From CAZLMW01 sp964560875 (GTDB taxonomy: Bacteria > Myxococcota_A > UBA9042): a stretch of DNA of 64,000 nucleotides. Positions 1-8,888 of this stretch are shown one piece after another. Location of the stretch: contig CAZLMW010000004.1 of assembly GCA_964560875.1 (NCBI GenBank), positions 1 through 64,000 of the forward strand, read 5' to 3'. A model generated the notes under the pieces. That model was not told the origin of the DNA, made no database searches, and was given only the letters and a program-made list of their open reading frames with translations. The first letter of the stretch is position 1. The number at the start of each line of letters is the position of its first letter. Both the position numbers and the translations under genes were made by a program.

Positions 1-86
1 CTCGTTCCGCAAGACGATTCGCCCTGGGAACCCGGTGCGAATTAGCGATCTCGGGCACTAGTGGTCCGTTTCAAGGGTCTCGATGA

Positions 87-413
87 GTTGCCTGCCGTGC
101 GTCGGACAACTACCTTTCATTTGCAAGGGGCCTCGCGCCGCGAGGCGACCGCGACCTGGCCGATCAGCTGCGGCGATCAGCAACGGCCCCGGCGCTGCTG
201 ATCGGGGAGGGCGCCAACCGACTCAACGCAGGCGAGAAGCGGCAGCGCTTCAACGAGGCGCGGGGCGAAGCGTGCGAGGCGGCGGTGGCGGTGGAGCTGG
301 CCGCGGCGCCTGGTCTGGTGCCGGCCGCCGAAGCCGAAGCGCTGCTGGCGGCGGCCGACAAGGTCGCGGCCATGCTCACGGGCCTGCTTCGCAAGCACTG
401 CGGCACCCCGTGA
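87..413 (+). pseudogene. four-helix-bundle (23S rRNA intervening-sequence type) protein remnant
   Basis: The frame closed by the TGA at 411-413 reads RDLADQLRRSA, then LIGEGANRL, then RFNEARGEACEAAVAVELA, and ends with ADKVAAMLTGLLRK. This is the helix pattern of the four-helix-bundle family first described in 23S rRNA intervening sequences; its function is unknown. The first helix of the family, about 30 residues, is missing. An in-frame TGA at 84-86 closes the frame upstream, and no ATG, GTG or TTG lies in frame before the first recognisable helix. I therefore read it as a 5'-broken copy. A CTG start or a very short active form cannot be excluded. Bases 1-83 hold nothing I recognise. Confidence 0.55.
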
Positions 414-422
414 GGGTGTGAG

Positions 423-445
423 TTCGCGTTCGGGTTCGGGTTCAG
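423..445. repeat. short TTCGGG hexamer repeat
   Basis: Directly after the four-helix-bundle remnant the sequence runs through imperfect TTCGCG/TTCGGG/TTCGGG/TTCAGG units. A similar ATTCGG array is at 53337-53367. The rest of 414-653 shows no gene. Confidence 0.4.
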
Positions 446-653
446 GTGGCCCGGACCCGGCCTATCGCTCAGTCAGCGACTTCCAATCGGGCCTGGTGGG
501 GGAGGCCCCTCGGCCCGCGCTGTTCGGCAGCAGTGGGCGTCGTTTTCGTGCCTCACCCCAACCTCCGCTGCGCGGCAGAATCTCGTTGCCGTCAACTGAT
601 CGTTTCCTTTGCAACGAGACACCTGGCGCACGCACACCAACTGAGAACGTGCG

Positions 654-2348
654 CTACTTCGATTCGGTGTGGTCGATCCGGCGCCCGTCGACGAACGTCA
701 CCAGTGCTTTGGCCTTGAGCCACTGACCTTTGCGGCCCCGCGGATCCCGGTCGAACACACTGACGTCAAATCGCATCCCGGGACGAAGCGTGCCGAGGTC
801 CTGTTCGCGATGAATGGCCCACGCGGCACCGCTTGAAAAACCCGCGAGCGCTTCGCTGTCGGTCAAGATCTCATGCGCTTGCCAGCCACCGACTGGCTTT
901 CCGGCGTGGTCCGTGCGCGTTGTGACGGCGTGAAGGCCCCAGAGGACTTTTTCGCTCTCAACCGGCGCGTCCGAACCGAGCGCGAGCTTGGCACCCGTAT
1001 TCAGCAACGTTTTCCAGGCGTAGGCGCCTCGCAATCGCACGGGGCCGACGCGCTTCTCTGCCCACCGCATGTCGCTGGTTGCATGTGTGGGCTGCATCGA
1101 CGCGGTGATGCCGTGCTTGGCGAACCGTCTCAGGTCATCGGGGTGCAAAAGCTGTGCGTGTTCAACCCGGTGGCGTAGCCCATTGCCGTTCTTGGGCTCC
1201 CCCTGGGCCAACACGATCGCGTCCAGAGCGACGCGATTGCCCCTGTCTCCGATCGCGTGTATCGCGACCTGCGCCTTGGTAGCGTGGATTTGGGCAACAG
1301 TTTCATTGAGTTTATCAACTGGTATGATGATCGTGCCTTTTGACTCAGGGCGATCTGAATACGCCTCCAGCAGCGCTGCCCCCCGACTGCCCATTGCGCC
1401 GTCCGCGAAGAGCTTGACCCCCATCACGGTCACCCGGGGCGATAGCGAGCGAGCTGAGGCCTTGTGGGCTCGCAGCCACGGCAGAGCTTGCTCGTCATCA
1501 CCATCGAGGTAGACGAACACGCGCACCGGAAGCGGGCGGCTGCGGTCCTCGGCCACCATCGCGTTCACGGCCTGCACGGACGACCCCATGTCGTGAACGG
1601 TCACGAGTCCGCCGGACGCACACGCCTCTGCCCCCATGCGGAGCCACCGTCGTCGATCGCGGTGAGTCGGTTCGGGGACCTTGGCGCGAACCAGCTCCAT
1701 GGCGCGGTCCACGAACACGCCGGTGGGCGCGCCGGACTTGTCGCGCAGGATCTCGCCGCCATCGGGCGTCTCTGTGTCTGCTGCAATCGCGGCGCGTTGC
1801 ATCATCACGCGATTGGCGAGAGCCGCGTGGCCATCGACGCGTCGCACGAGCACGGGCTTGTCGGTCGCGCCCTCGATGTCGCGCCACGTCGGGAAAGTGC
1901 CTCCCCAGAGCGATTGGTCCCAGCCGCGTCCAGTGATGAAAGCAACCTTCGGGTTGGCTTTCGCGAACGCCGCGATCCTTCGTTTGACCTCTGCGACACT
2001 GGTCGCGCCACGCAGATTGACCCGCTCCTTGGCCCGACCGATTGCGATGATGTGCAAGTGGGCGTCGTGCAAGCCCGGCGTCGCCAGTTTTCCGGGCAAC
2101 ACGACCACGCGCGCACGGCCACGTAGCCCATCCCGGCTCTTGTGTGTCGCGACGATGCGACCACTCGCGTCCACCTCGATCGCGGCTGCTTGCTCGTTGG
2201 TCGCGGCGTCAACGATGAATGTCGGGCCCACGTATACAGTCGTCGACGCGCAACCGCCGAAAACGGCGCTCACCGTTGCCACAACCGCCGCGCGCGTGGC
2301 ACGCCTTTGCCGACCGCGAAGGTCAGTCCAGGAAGAACTTCTTGGCAT
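654..2348 (-). CDS. YtcJ-like amidohydrolase, predicted lipoprotein
   Basis: A 564-residue metal-dependent hydrolase of the amidohydrolase-3 (YtcJ) group. The N-terminus has an arginine-rich stretch, a hydrophobic segment and a lipobox-like FGGC (Cys about 33), so it is probably a lipoprotein. The metal-binding HDAHLH is at about residues 94-99. Further family motifs follow: VKLFADGAMGSRG (about 315), IHAIGDRGN (about 367), HRVEHAQ (about 392) and GSDAPVE (about 456). The substrate cannot be read from sequence; family members act on amides or cyclic ureas, and many are uncharacterised. Its start lies 26 bp inside the end of the upstream kinase gene, so the two are probably cotranscribed. Confidence 0.85.
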   Translation of the reverse strand: MPRSSSWTDLRGRQRRATRAAVVATVSAVFGGCASTTVYVGPTFIVDAATNEQAAAIEVDASGRIVATHKSRDGLRGRARVVVLPGKLATPGLHDAHLHIIAIGRAKERVNLRGATSVAEVKRRIAAFAKANPKVAFITGRGWDQSLWGGTFPTWRDIEGATDKPVLVRRVDGHAALANRVMMQRAAIAADTETPDGGEILRDKSGAPTGVFVDRAMELVRAKVPEPTHRDRRRWLRMGAEACASGGLVTVHDMGSSVQAVNAMVAEDRSRPLPVRVFVYLDGDDEQALPWLRAHKASARSLSPRVTVMGVKLFADGAMGSRGAALLEAYSDRPESKGTIIIPVDKLNETVAQIHATKAQVAIHAIGDRGNRVALDAIVLAQGEPKNGNGLRHRVEHAQLLHPDDLRRFAKHGITASMQPTHATSDMRWAEKRVGPVRLRGAYAWKTLLNTGAKLALGSDAPVESEKVLWGLHAVTTRTDHAGKPVGGWQAHEILTDSEALAGFSSGAAWAIHREQDLGTLRPGMRFDVSVFDRDPRGRKGQWLKAKALVTFVDGRRIDHTESK

Positions 2349-4206
2349 CAGGCTTGCTCCCTTTCGACGTCGGCTGCTCGGCCTTCGTTTTGTCGGCGCT
2401 GCCGCCGGTGCCCTTTGCCGTGCCTGGCTTCTCTGCGCCGCGGGGAGACTTGGACTTGCCGACGCGTTTGCTCCCGGTTGATCCGCGCGCAGCTTTGGTC
2501 CGTGGCTTGCGCGGCTTCATCGCGGCGGTAGACGGCTTCACGGTCACGTCCATGGCCGTTGGTCCCACATCCGCGGTCGCCACGACGGCATCTGCTGGGT
2601 GCGATGCATCCGTCGCGCCGCCGGCGTCGCTTGTATTGCCAGCTCGTGCCCCTGCGTCCTGCGTTTCTATTGGGCTCGTCGCAGACGTTGTGGGCGATCC
2701 CATTGAAGCGTTCGAGGCGGCCCGAACACTGTCAGGATTTTTCGCTTCAGTCGGTGGCGGAGAGGCCGGCTTCATGACGACGGCAACCGCGACGGCGGCC
2801 AGGAGCGCGGCGCCGACTGCGGCCGCGATTGTCGACATGTGGGTCGGTCCCCCCGACTGGGGTTCAGCGGTTATGGCAAGTGCAGGGTCGCCCGGTTTGT
2901 CGGGGGGCGCCGCGGCGACTGGGGCTGTGGCTGTCGGCGCAATGGCCGATGTCGCCACCGTGCCTTCCTCACTCGTCAGCGCGGCCGGCCCGGACGTCAC
3001 GATCGTCGCGCCGTCGAATGGCGCCGCCGCGCCCGCGACCATCGTGTCGGCCGAAACGATGTCATCGTGGGTTTCCGCGCTGATCGGGTTGCCGCCGCGC
3101 TCCGTGGGACCCGGCACGCTGTTGAGTGAGTAGCTCTCCGTTGGTTCTTCGAGCGCCGTCTCAAGCTGTTCGGTGGGCACACGCATCGTGCCGCTCGGGG
3201 ATTGCACGATGTACGGCTGGGTCCCCAAGAATGCCTTGCCTTCACGGGCCGCTTCGAGCGCACGTCGCATGTCACGTGCGTCAGCGAAACGTTCGTCCGG
3301 CGTTTTCGACAGCGCGCGCCGGATGACGCCAACGAAATGTTCATTCACCTCGGTCAGAGACGTGACCGAAATATCGGGGATGTCGGCCTGCAAGTGCTTG
3401 AACATCACCGTCATCGCGTTTCGATCGGCGAAAGGCGGCCGGCCGCAAATGCAGCGGTAGAGGATCACGGCCAGCGAGTACATATCCGCGCGACCGTCGA
3501 TGTCCGCGCCCTGACACTGCTCGGGCGCCATGTATGCCGGCGTGCCGAGGGCTGTCCCCTGGCCGGTCAGCGAGCTCTCCTGCGACCGTGCGATGCCAAA
3601 GTCCAGCACTTTCACGACCGTCGCGTCTTCGTCCTCTTCGTGCACGCCGTCGATCCGACTGAGCATGATGTTGGCGGGTTTGAGGTCCCTGTGCACCAGC
3701 CCCTTGCTGTGCGCTTCGCCGAGACTGCGCAGCACCGGGATCGCGATTCGGATCGCCTCGGATTGAGGCAAGATCCGCCGGTCGCGCAACACATCCTCGA
3801 GCGTCGGACCCTGCAAGAGCTCCATCGCAATGAAGAGCGTCCCGTTGTCGGTCTGTCCGACGTCAAAAACACGAACAGTGTTCGGATGCCGTAGACTGGC
3901 CGTGATTTGGGCCTCTCGATAGAACCGCCTGATCTCGTCTTCGTCGCCATGGCTGGCGAGCATCATCTTCAGCGCGACGAGCTGTTGTGTGCCGGTATGT
4001 GCGGCCTGGTACACCGCTCCAAAGCCGCCCCTGCCGAGCAGTCCCTGGATGCGATAACGACCTGCGACGACATCGCCGGAGACCACGGCGATCTTGTCGG
4101 CCTCGATCCGCTTGCGAACGACCGTAGTGACGCCGTCGTCCGGACAATACTCGGCGTCGGTGTGCAGCCCGCACTTGGGGCAATAGCGTGTGCTCTCAGT
4201 CGCCAT
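2323..4206 (-). CDS. Ser/Thr protein kinase with N-terminal zinc ribbon and single transmembrane segment
   Basis: A 627-residue eukaryotic-type kinase. A short zinc-ribbon-like motif sits at residues 9-25 (CPKCG, then CPDDG; the fourth ligand position is Asp rather than Cys). The kinase domain follows, with glycine loop LGRGGFGAVY (57-66), Lys80, HRDLKPAN (172-179), DFG (202-204) and APE (227-229), so all catalytic residues are present. After the domain come a Pro/Ala/Thr-rich linker, one membrane helix (about 455-480) and a very Lys-rich tail that would lie in the periplasm. The tail carries no PASTA repeats. The OmpA-like gene upstream and the amidohydrolase downstream lie on the same strand. 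Its target is unknown. Confidence 0.92.
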   Translation of the reverse strand: MATESTRYCPKCGLHTDAEYCPDDGVTTVVRKRIEADKIAVVSGDVVAGRYRIQGLLGRGGFGAVYQAAHTGTQQLVALKMMLASHGDEDEIRRFYREAQITASLRHPNTVRVFDVGQTDNGTLFIAMELLQGPTLEDVLRDRRILPQSEAIRIAIPVLRSLGEAHSKGLVHRDLKPANIMLSRIDGVHEEDEDATVVKVLDFGIARSQESSLTGQGTALGTPAYMAPEQCQGADIDGRADMYSLAVILYRCICGRPPFADRNAMTVMFKHLQADIPDISVTSLTEVNEHFVGVIRRALSKTPDERFADARDMRRALEAAREGKAFLGTQPYIVQSPSGTMRVPTEQLETALEEPTESYSLNSVPGPTERGGNPISAETHDDIVSADTMVAGAAAPFDGATIVTSGPAALTSEEGTVATSAIAPTATAPVAAAPPDKPGDPALAITAEPQSGGPTHMSTIAAAVGAALLAAVAVAVVMKPASPPPTEAKNPDSVRAASNASMGSPTTSATSPIETQDAGARAGNTSDAGGATDASHPADAVVATADVGPTAMDVTVKPSTAAMKPRKPRTKAARGSTGSKRVGKSKSPRGAEKPGTAKGTGGSADKTKAEQPTSKGSKPDAKKFFLD

Positions 4207-4239
4207 GCGCCTGCCAGCTGAATAGAGGCGCAGCGTCCG

Positions 4240-5826
4240 TCAACGCTTGCGAACCAGCAAGATGAACTCGATGCGCCGATTCTTGGACCGGCCCGCTTCG
4301 GTCGTGTTGGCAGCGATCGGCTTGGTACGGCCGTAACCAACCGCTTTCATTCGATCGCCAGCGATTCCACGTTCGATGAACCACTGCCTGACCGCCTCCG
4401 CGCGACGAACCGAGAGTTGCTGATTGTACTCAAGATACCCGGTGTTGTCGGTGTGTCCGCCGATCTCGATCTTCACACCCGGGAAGTCCTTGAGAACATC
4501 GAGCGCTTTTTCAAGCACCGAGCTGCTCTTGTTGTCGATGTCGGCGCTGTCCTTGGCGAAGAAGATGCCGTCTATCGTGCCGCGGAATTCCTTCGCTACC
4601 TTCTTGGGAACGGTGTCGGGGCAGCCATCGTCGTCGTCAAAGCCGTTGTGGGTCTCCAGCTTGTTGGGACACTTGTCGACCTTGTCGAAGATGCCGTCGC
4701 CATCGTTGTCGGGATCGGGGCAGCCGTCGTCGTCCTGGTAGCCGTCCTTGTCCTCGGCGTCGTCGGGGCACTTGTCTTGCTTGTCGAGTTTGCCGTCCTT
4801 GTCGTTGTCCGGCTCGGGGCACCCGTCCTCGTCCATGAACTTATCGAAGTCTTCAGCCTTGTTCGGGCACTTGTCGCGTCGGTCTTCGATCAGGTCGCCA
4901 TCGGCGTCCTGGTCGGGGCACCCGTCCTCGTCGTCCACCTTGTTGAAGGTCTCTTTTTCGAGCGGGCACTTGTCGAGCTTGTCAGCGATACCGTCGCGAT
5001 CGTTGTCGCTCTCCGGGCAGCCGTCGTTGTCCTCGAAGCCGTCCATGTCCTCCGCCTGGGCGGGGCAAGCGTCCCGGCTTGTCGCGATGCCGTCGTGGTC
5101 GGGGTCCTGGTCGACGAGGAACAGGTTGATCGCGCCGCCAAACAGGAACTCATAGCCGGTCAGGCCCATCGAGCCGGCCTGGGTTTCCGACACCATTGCG
5201 CGCGCGTCGAGCCGGAACGAGAGGCGATCAGTGATGTGGTACTTGACGCCGGCTCCGGCATGGATGGCCACATCTTCGTCCGCCTCGGCGTTGTTTAGCG
5301 GGTCGTTGGGGTCCTCCTTTTTGTCCCACAACTTCTCTGCGCCCACTCCGAGCAACAGAAACGGCCGAATCGTGCGTCGGTCGAAGTTGAGGTGAGCCAG
5401 TGCATTGAGGCGCGGCGCAACGATGGTGACGCCATGGACGGTGTCGCCGCCCTTGCCGCGACGGAAGACGGTTCGGGCCTGCTTGATCTCGAACTCCGCC
5501 GCGAACATCTCCGTGATGTTGTAGCCGAGTCGCATCCCGGTAAGGGGCGAGCTGTCGGGGACGTTGTCGGTGTAGTTCGGCGGGCCGTCGTCGGAGCCGA
5601 GGTTGATGTCCTCGCTGAGCATCGAGTAGCCGGTGAACGCGCTGAGCTCGCCCGTTCCGGCGCGGAAGACGCGGCTCTTCTCCTGCGTTCGGGTTTGCTG
5701 GGCATCCACCGCGGCAGGCGCGATGACGGTCGTCACCGACGCGAACAACAGAAACTGTCGCGCAATGGCGGGAGCGGCCAGCCAGTGGCTTGGTTTCGGC
5801 ATCGCGGATTGCGTCGCGCTGAACAT
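4240..5826 (-). CDS. OmpA-family outer membrane protein with thrombospondin type 3 repeats
   Basis: A 528-residue protein with a signal peptide (cleavage likely after residue 42), an OmpA/OprF-like beta-barrel (about 45-235), and six or so Asp-rich repeats of the DxDxDGxxDxxDxCP type (about 239-405) that should bind calcium. The C-terminal OmpA domain includes IEIGGHTDNTG and NQQLSVRRAEAVRQW, which bind peptidoglycan. The start at 5826 was chosen because a GGGAG Shine-Dalgarno lies just upstream and the signal peptide follows directly; the open frame continues to 6033 but that part has no signal character. It probably tethers the outer membrane to the cell wall. It is divergent from the lipoprotein gene at 6018. 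Confidence 0.92.
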   Translation of the reverse strand: MFSATQSAMPKPSHWLAAPAIARQFLLFASVTTVIAPAAVDAQQTRTQEKSRVFRAGTGELSAFTGYSMLSEDINLGSDDGPPNYTDNVPDSSPLTGMRLGYNITEMFAAEFEIKQARTVFRRGKGGDTVHGVTIVAPRLNALAHLNFDRRTIRPFLLLGVGAEKLWDKKEDPNDPLNNAEADEDVAIHAGAGVKYHITDRLSFRLDARAMVSETQAGSMGLTGYEFLFGGAINLFLVDQDPDHDGIATSRDACPAQAEDMDGFEDNDGCPESDNDRDGIADKLDKCPLEKETFNKVDDEDGCPDQDADGDLIEDRRDKCPNKAEDFDKFMDEDGCPEPDNDKDGKLDKQDKCPDDAEDKDGYQDDDGCPDPDNDGDGIFDKVDKCPNKLETHNGFDDDDGCPDTVPKKVAKEFRGTIDGIFFAKDSADIDNKSSSVLEKALDVLKDFPGVKIEIGGHTDNTGYLEYNQQLSVRRAEAVRQWFIERGIAGDRMKAVGYGRTKPIAANTTEAGRSKNRRIEFILLVRKR

Positions 5827-6017
5827 CGCGGCTCTCCCGGTTCGGTGGCGATTTTCTGTAGGAACCGGTCGCACGATATAGCGACGTTGGCAAGATTTGC
5901 ACCCTCGGCTGCGGCCGTTTGTTGGCTTGTGGCGCCGATGGCCTAAGCTGCTTGCAATCGATTCGAGCCGGTCCGCTGCGCAGTTGTGAGGTGCGTCGCG
6001 CCGCAATGGAGATACGT

Positions 6018-7247
6018 ATGAACACAAGAACACGAAATCTATCAGCGTCGAGCAGCCTCCGGGCCGCGCGGTGGGTCGCCGCAGTCGTTGCGATCGCCCT
6101 GGTCATGGGCTGCGGCGCCAAGAATGAGGCCGATGACGGCGCCGCGGATGCGTCGAGCGCCGATGGCTCAAGTAGCGGCGCCTCGAGCAGCGGCGGTTCA
6201 AGCAGCGGCTCCAGTGGCGGCGGCGCGGCTGACGACGTGACGCAGGACGATGTTGTCGATCTCGACGACCTGTTGGAAGAAAACACGGACGCAGCCGGCG
6301 CCGTAAAAGTGGGCAAACCGTCTACTGTGCTGTTGGCTGTGGGCGCGGCGCTGAAGAATCAGCGTGCATGGCTCAAGGCCGTGGTAGCACGTGTCAAAGC
6401 GGTCGTGACCAAGGCGCAGCCGGACGTCAAAGGCAAAACGGTGGCCGGCCAGCCCTTCGGCGTCTGGAAAGGCCAACAGGGTGGGGTGAAGTACCGCTTC
6501 ATCGCCGTTCGGACGAAGGTCAATCGGCTCCGCTATTCGCTCTACGGAAGCAAAGACGGCGCAACATGGAAGGGTCTGATGACCGGCATCTTCGTCAAGA
6601 AGGCGCCGCGCAAGGGCGGCGGACGGTTGCACATGAATCTCACCAACATCACCGACCTGGTGCCGGCTTTGAACGTCGACGGCAAAATCCATCTCTGGTT
6701 TGCCAACGCTGGCAAGAAGGCCAAGGCTCGCCGCGTTGTTTACCGAAAGGTCAAGAAAAGGAAGGACCACACGGGACCAGCCTGGAACTTCGGAGCTGAC
6801 TATGTGCGCAAGATCGGCGTGGGCGGACGGGCTCGCACGCTTATCGTAGGTGACATCGCCCCCAAGGTTGCCGGAATCGAGGGATACGCCGCGCGGATCG
6901 GATGGTTGGCCGGGAAGGGAGGCCGCGGCGTTGCCGTGTACGGACAAGTGCATCCCGCCAAAAAGGTCTACGCGGTCGTGAAGGAGTGCTGGGGGCCCGG
7001 CGCCAAGAACACCTATGTCGCGGCGGCGTGGAAAGATCCGAAGGCTGACAAGGGTGCCTGGGCAGCAGGCGGCGACAAGAAGGCATGCGTTGGAGACGAA
7101 GGCGGCGACCCGCCGGAGAGTTCGCTGGACGCTTCCGGGCACGACAAAGACCCGGAGGCGGACGCGGCGTTCAAGGACGAGGGCGCGTCGGACGTGTCGG
7201 AAAGCGACGCGGACAAGGCGGACGACGCCAAGCTGGGCGACGGTTGA
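6018..7247 (+). CDS. hypothetical lipoprotein with Ser/Gly/Asp linker
   Basis: A 409-residue predicted lipoprotein: a hydrophobic signal segment ending in VMGCG (Cys32), then a low-complexity Ala/Asp/Ser/Gly linker (about 35-75), then a basic mixed alpha/beta region with many Trp, Tyr and Lys residues, and a very acidic tail. I recognise no family. The start at 6018 is favoured over 6006 because GGAG at 6008-6011 is well placed for it. The last bases overlap the TTG start of the metalloprotease gene, so the two proteins may be made together. Confidence 0.75.
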   Translation: MNTRTRNLSASSSLRAARWVAAVVAIALVMGCGAKNEADDGAADASSADGSSSGASSSGGSSSGSSGGGAADDVTQDDVVDLDDLLEENTDAAGAVKVGKPSTVLLAVGAALKNQRAWLKAVVARVKAVVTKAQPDVKGKTVAGQPFGVWKGQQGGVKYRFIAVRTKVNRLRYSLYGSKDGATWKGLMTGIFVKKAPRKGGGRLHMNLTNITDLVPALNVDGKIHLWFANAGKKAKARRVVYRKVKKRKDHTGPAWNFGADYVRKIGVGGRARTLIVGDIAPKVAGIEGYAARIGWLAGKGGRGVAVYGQVHPAKKVYAVVKECWGPGAKNTYVAAAWKDPKADKGAWAAGGDKKACVGDEGGDPPESSLDASGHDKDPEADAAFKDEGASDVSESDADKADDAKLGDG

Positions 7248-8089
7248 TCTCCCGCCAGACAAGCCCCTCAAGGGGCGCAGGTAGCCGCGCGATCCACCGG
7301 CTGGTTCGCGCGGCTACGCCGTTTTGGCAACGATCCGCGCAGCTGTTGGCCGCAATCTCGCTGCTGGTAAGCGTTGGCACCCCCCGACCCGCGGCCGCTT
7401 GGCAACGCGACATCTCCGACCATGGCGTCGGGCTGCACTGGAAATCCGTCGCACCGTACCCGGTTTTGACCCGGATGATCCCGGACGTACCTGGCGGCGG
7501 TCAGGGCGCTCTCGACGCGGCCTTGAAAGTCTGGGAGGCGCCGTGTGCCGCGAGCGTTTGGGCGGACCCGAGCACAGGGTGGGTGTTCCCTATCGTCTAT
7601 TGGGGCGAGGGCTGGCCGCACGGCGCGGGCAATGCCGCGTACACCGAGCGCTTCTCGGACGCCGACAGCGGGCGGCTGAAGTCGGTCGTCATTCACCTCA
7701 ACGGCGGGTTCTCCTTTTCTGGCCCGACCGCGGATGGAAAGGGAGCAGCATTGTCGCGGGTTCTTGCCCATGAGCTGGGGCACGCGCTCGGTATCGGGCA
7801 TTCACGGCACCGAGAGGCGCTGATGTACCCCGCGATTATGGGTGCGGCTGCGACACGAACGCAGCTGGGGCGCGATGACAAAGAAGCGCTCTGTACAATT
7901 TATCCGAGCGATGTACGGCTATTGACTGCGTCGTCTGGCATCGAATACGCGGCGCCGCAGGGGAAGGAACCGAGAGCCGACAGCGACGATCGGGGGCGTC
8001 CGCTGGCAGCGCCATCGTGGCTATGGATCCTGGCCGGCGTTGTGGCTGGTCTGGGGCTGGTCTCCGCCTGGTGGCGTCGACGCAGTTGA
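7244..8089 (+). CDS. metzincin-type metalloprotease with C-terminal membrane anchor
   Basis: A 281-residue secreted protease. The zinc site HELGHALGIGH matches HExxHxxGxxH of matrixin/metzincin proteases, and ALMYPAIMG downstream fits a Met-turn. A signal peptide ends near AAAW, and the C-terminus is a hydrophobic helix followed by WWRRRS, like a sorting or membrane-anchor tail. No ATG precedes the signal peptide after the upstream stop. I chose the TTG at 7244, which overlaps the stop of the preceding lipoprotein (TTGA). The open frame extends upstream to 7085 inside that gene, but that part is Arg-rich and looks like a shadow. The start is inferred; the protease call is firm. Confidence 0.8.
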   Translation: MISRQTSPSRGAGSRAIHRLVRAATPFWQRSAQLLAAISLLVSVGTPRPAAAWQRDISDHGVGLHWKSVAPYPVLTRMIPDVPGGGQGALDAALKVWEAPCAASVWADPSTGWVFPIVYWGEGWPHGAGNAAYTERFSDADSGRLKSVVIHLNGGFSFSGPTADGKGAALSRVLAHELGHALGIGHSRHREALMYPAIMGAAATRTQLGRDDKEALCTIYPSDVRLLTASSGIEYAAPQGKEPRADSDDRGRPLAAPSWLWILAGVVAGLGLVSAWWRRRS

Positions 8090-8122
8090 GCTATGCCCGG
8101 CGACCACGAAGGGCCGCAGCCG

Positions 8123-8887
8123 TCACTCTGCGCAGTCTCCGGCCGCCGTGGCTCCGATGTTGCGGGCTGTCGGCGACGTCTTCACCGACCGCTGGTGCGG
8201 CAGCGTCCCGAGGATTCTGTCGCCCATGTGTGACGTGACGCCGTACCAGAAGTGTTCGTTCTTGAAGTGGTGCAGCCGGTGATAGCGAAAGATGCGCTTG
8301 TAAACCGTTGATCGCGGCTTGTACGTGGTGTGCACAAGGAAATGGGTCCATTCGTACACGACTCCGATCGACAAGGCGGTGATCAACGCCGACATCCACA
8401 GCTCCAGAGTTGGCGTGATCGCCCACCAGAGCGCCGTCAGCAATGGAAACAGCGCGAGCAACGTGCGCCGCGGGATGAACACGTCATCGAGGTTCCAGGG
8501 ATCTTCGTGATGCGCTCGATGCTTCCAGCAGACTTCGGGGTCGATCATAAACCCAAACACGCGTCGGGGCTTCCAGTGAAGCACATAGACGTGAATCAAC
8601 CACTCTTGCAGCGGCTCGAATGCGACCAAAGCTGCCGCCAACGCGACGTCGTGCCAGCTCAACGGCCCGAGCATTCCTCGGCCAATAACAGCGCCTGCCA
8701 AACCCGCCATGAGCAGCCAGGGATTGGCGTTGCTGAAGAACATACGCGCGGCTTGTCGCAGCGAGACTGCCCTGGCGCGCGCTTTGCGGGTCGCGTTCGT
8801 CGTGCTGCGAACCCGGGACGTGGCCGTCGCAGCGCGAACGGGTCCATTCGCCGCGGTGGACGCGACGTCGAGAGTGTTGGCGTGCAT
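8123..8887 (-). CDS. fatty acid hydroxylase / sterol desaturase family membrane protein
   Basis: A 254-residue integral membrane protein with about four hydrophobic segments and the histidine clusters of the di-iron fatty acid hydroxylase family: HVYVLH, HRAHH, HFLVH and HRLHH. Family members hydroxylate or desaturate lipids, sterols or carotenoids; the substrate here is unknown. The ATG at 8887 lies one base after the stop of the FadR-type regulator upstream, so they form a coupled pair. That suggests lipid-responsive control. The open frame continues upstream to 9139 but only as an antiphase reading of the regulator gene. The gene is convergent with the protease at 8089. Confidence 0.85.
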   Translation of the reverse strand: MHANTLDVASTAANGPVRAATATSRVRSTTNATRKARARAVSLRQAARMFFSNANPWLLMAGLAGAVIGRGMLGPLSWHDVALAAALVAFEPLQEWLIHVYVLHWKPRRVFGFMIDPEVCWKHRAHHEDPWNLDDVFIPRRTLLALFPLLTALWWAITPTLELWMSALITALSIGVVYEWTHFLVHTTYKPRSTVYKRIFRYHRLHHFKNEHFWYGVTSHMGDRILGTLPHQRSVKTSPTARNIGATAAGDCAE

Positions 8888-8888
8888 G

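Noticed and set aside
83..421. 112-residue open frame over the four-helix-bundle remnant
   Set aside because: It is in another frame and gives an Arg/Gly-rich shadow; the family motifs are in the frame 87-413.
418..726. Frame beginning with SGSGSGGPD
   Set aside because: It arises from the hexamer repeat, has no ribosome site and runs into the amidohydrolase gene.
2219..3133. 304-residue plus-strand frame opposite the first kinase gene
   Set aside because: Mirror of the low-complexity linker of the kinase; Ala/Val-rich with no motif.
5826..6033. N-terminal extension of the OmpA-like protein
   Set aside because: Arg/Cys-rich without conservation signs; the ribosome site and signal peptide are at 5826.
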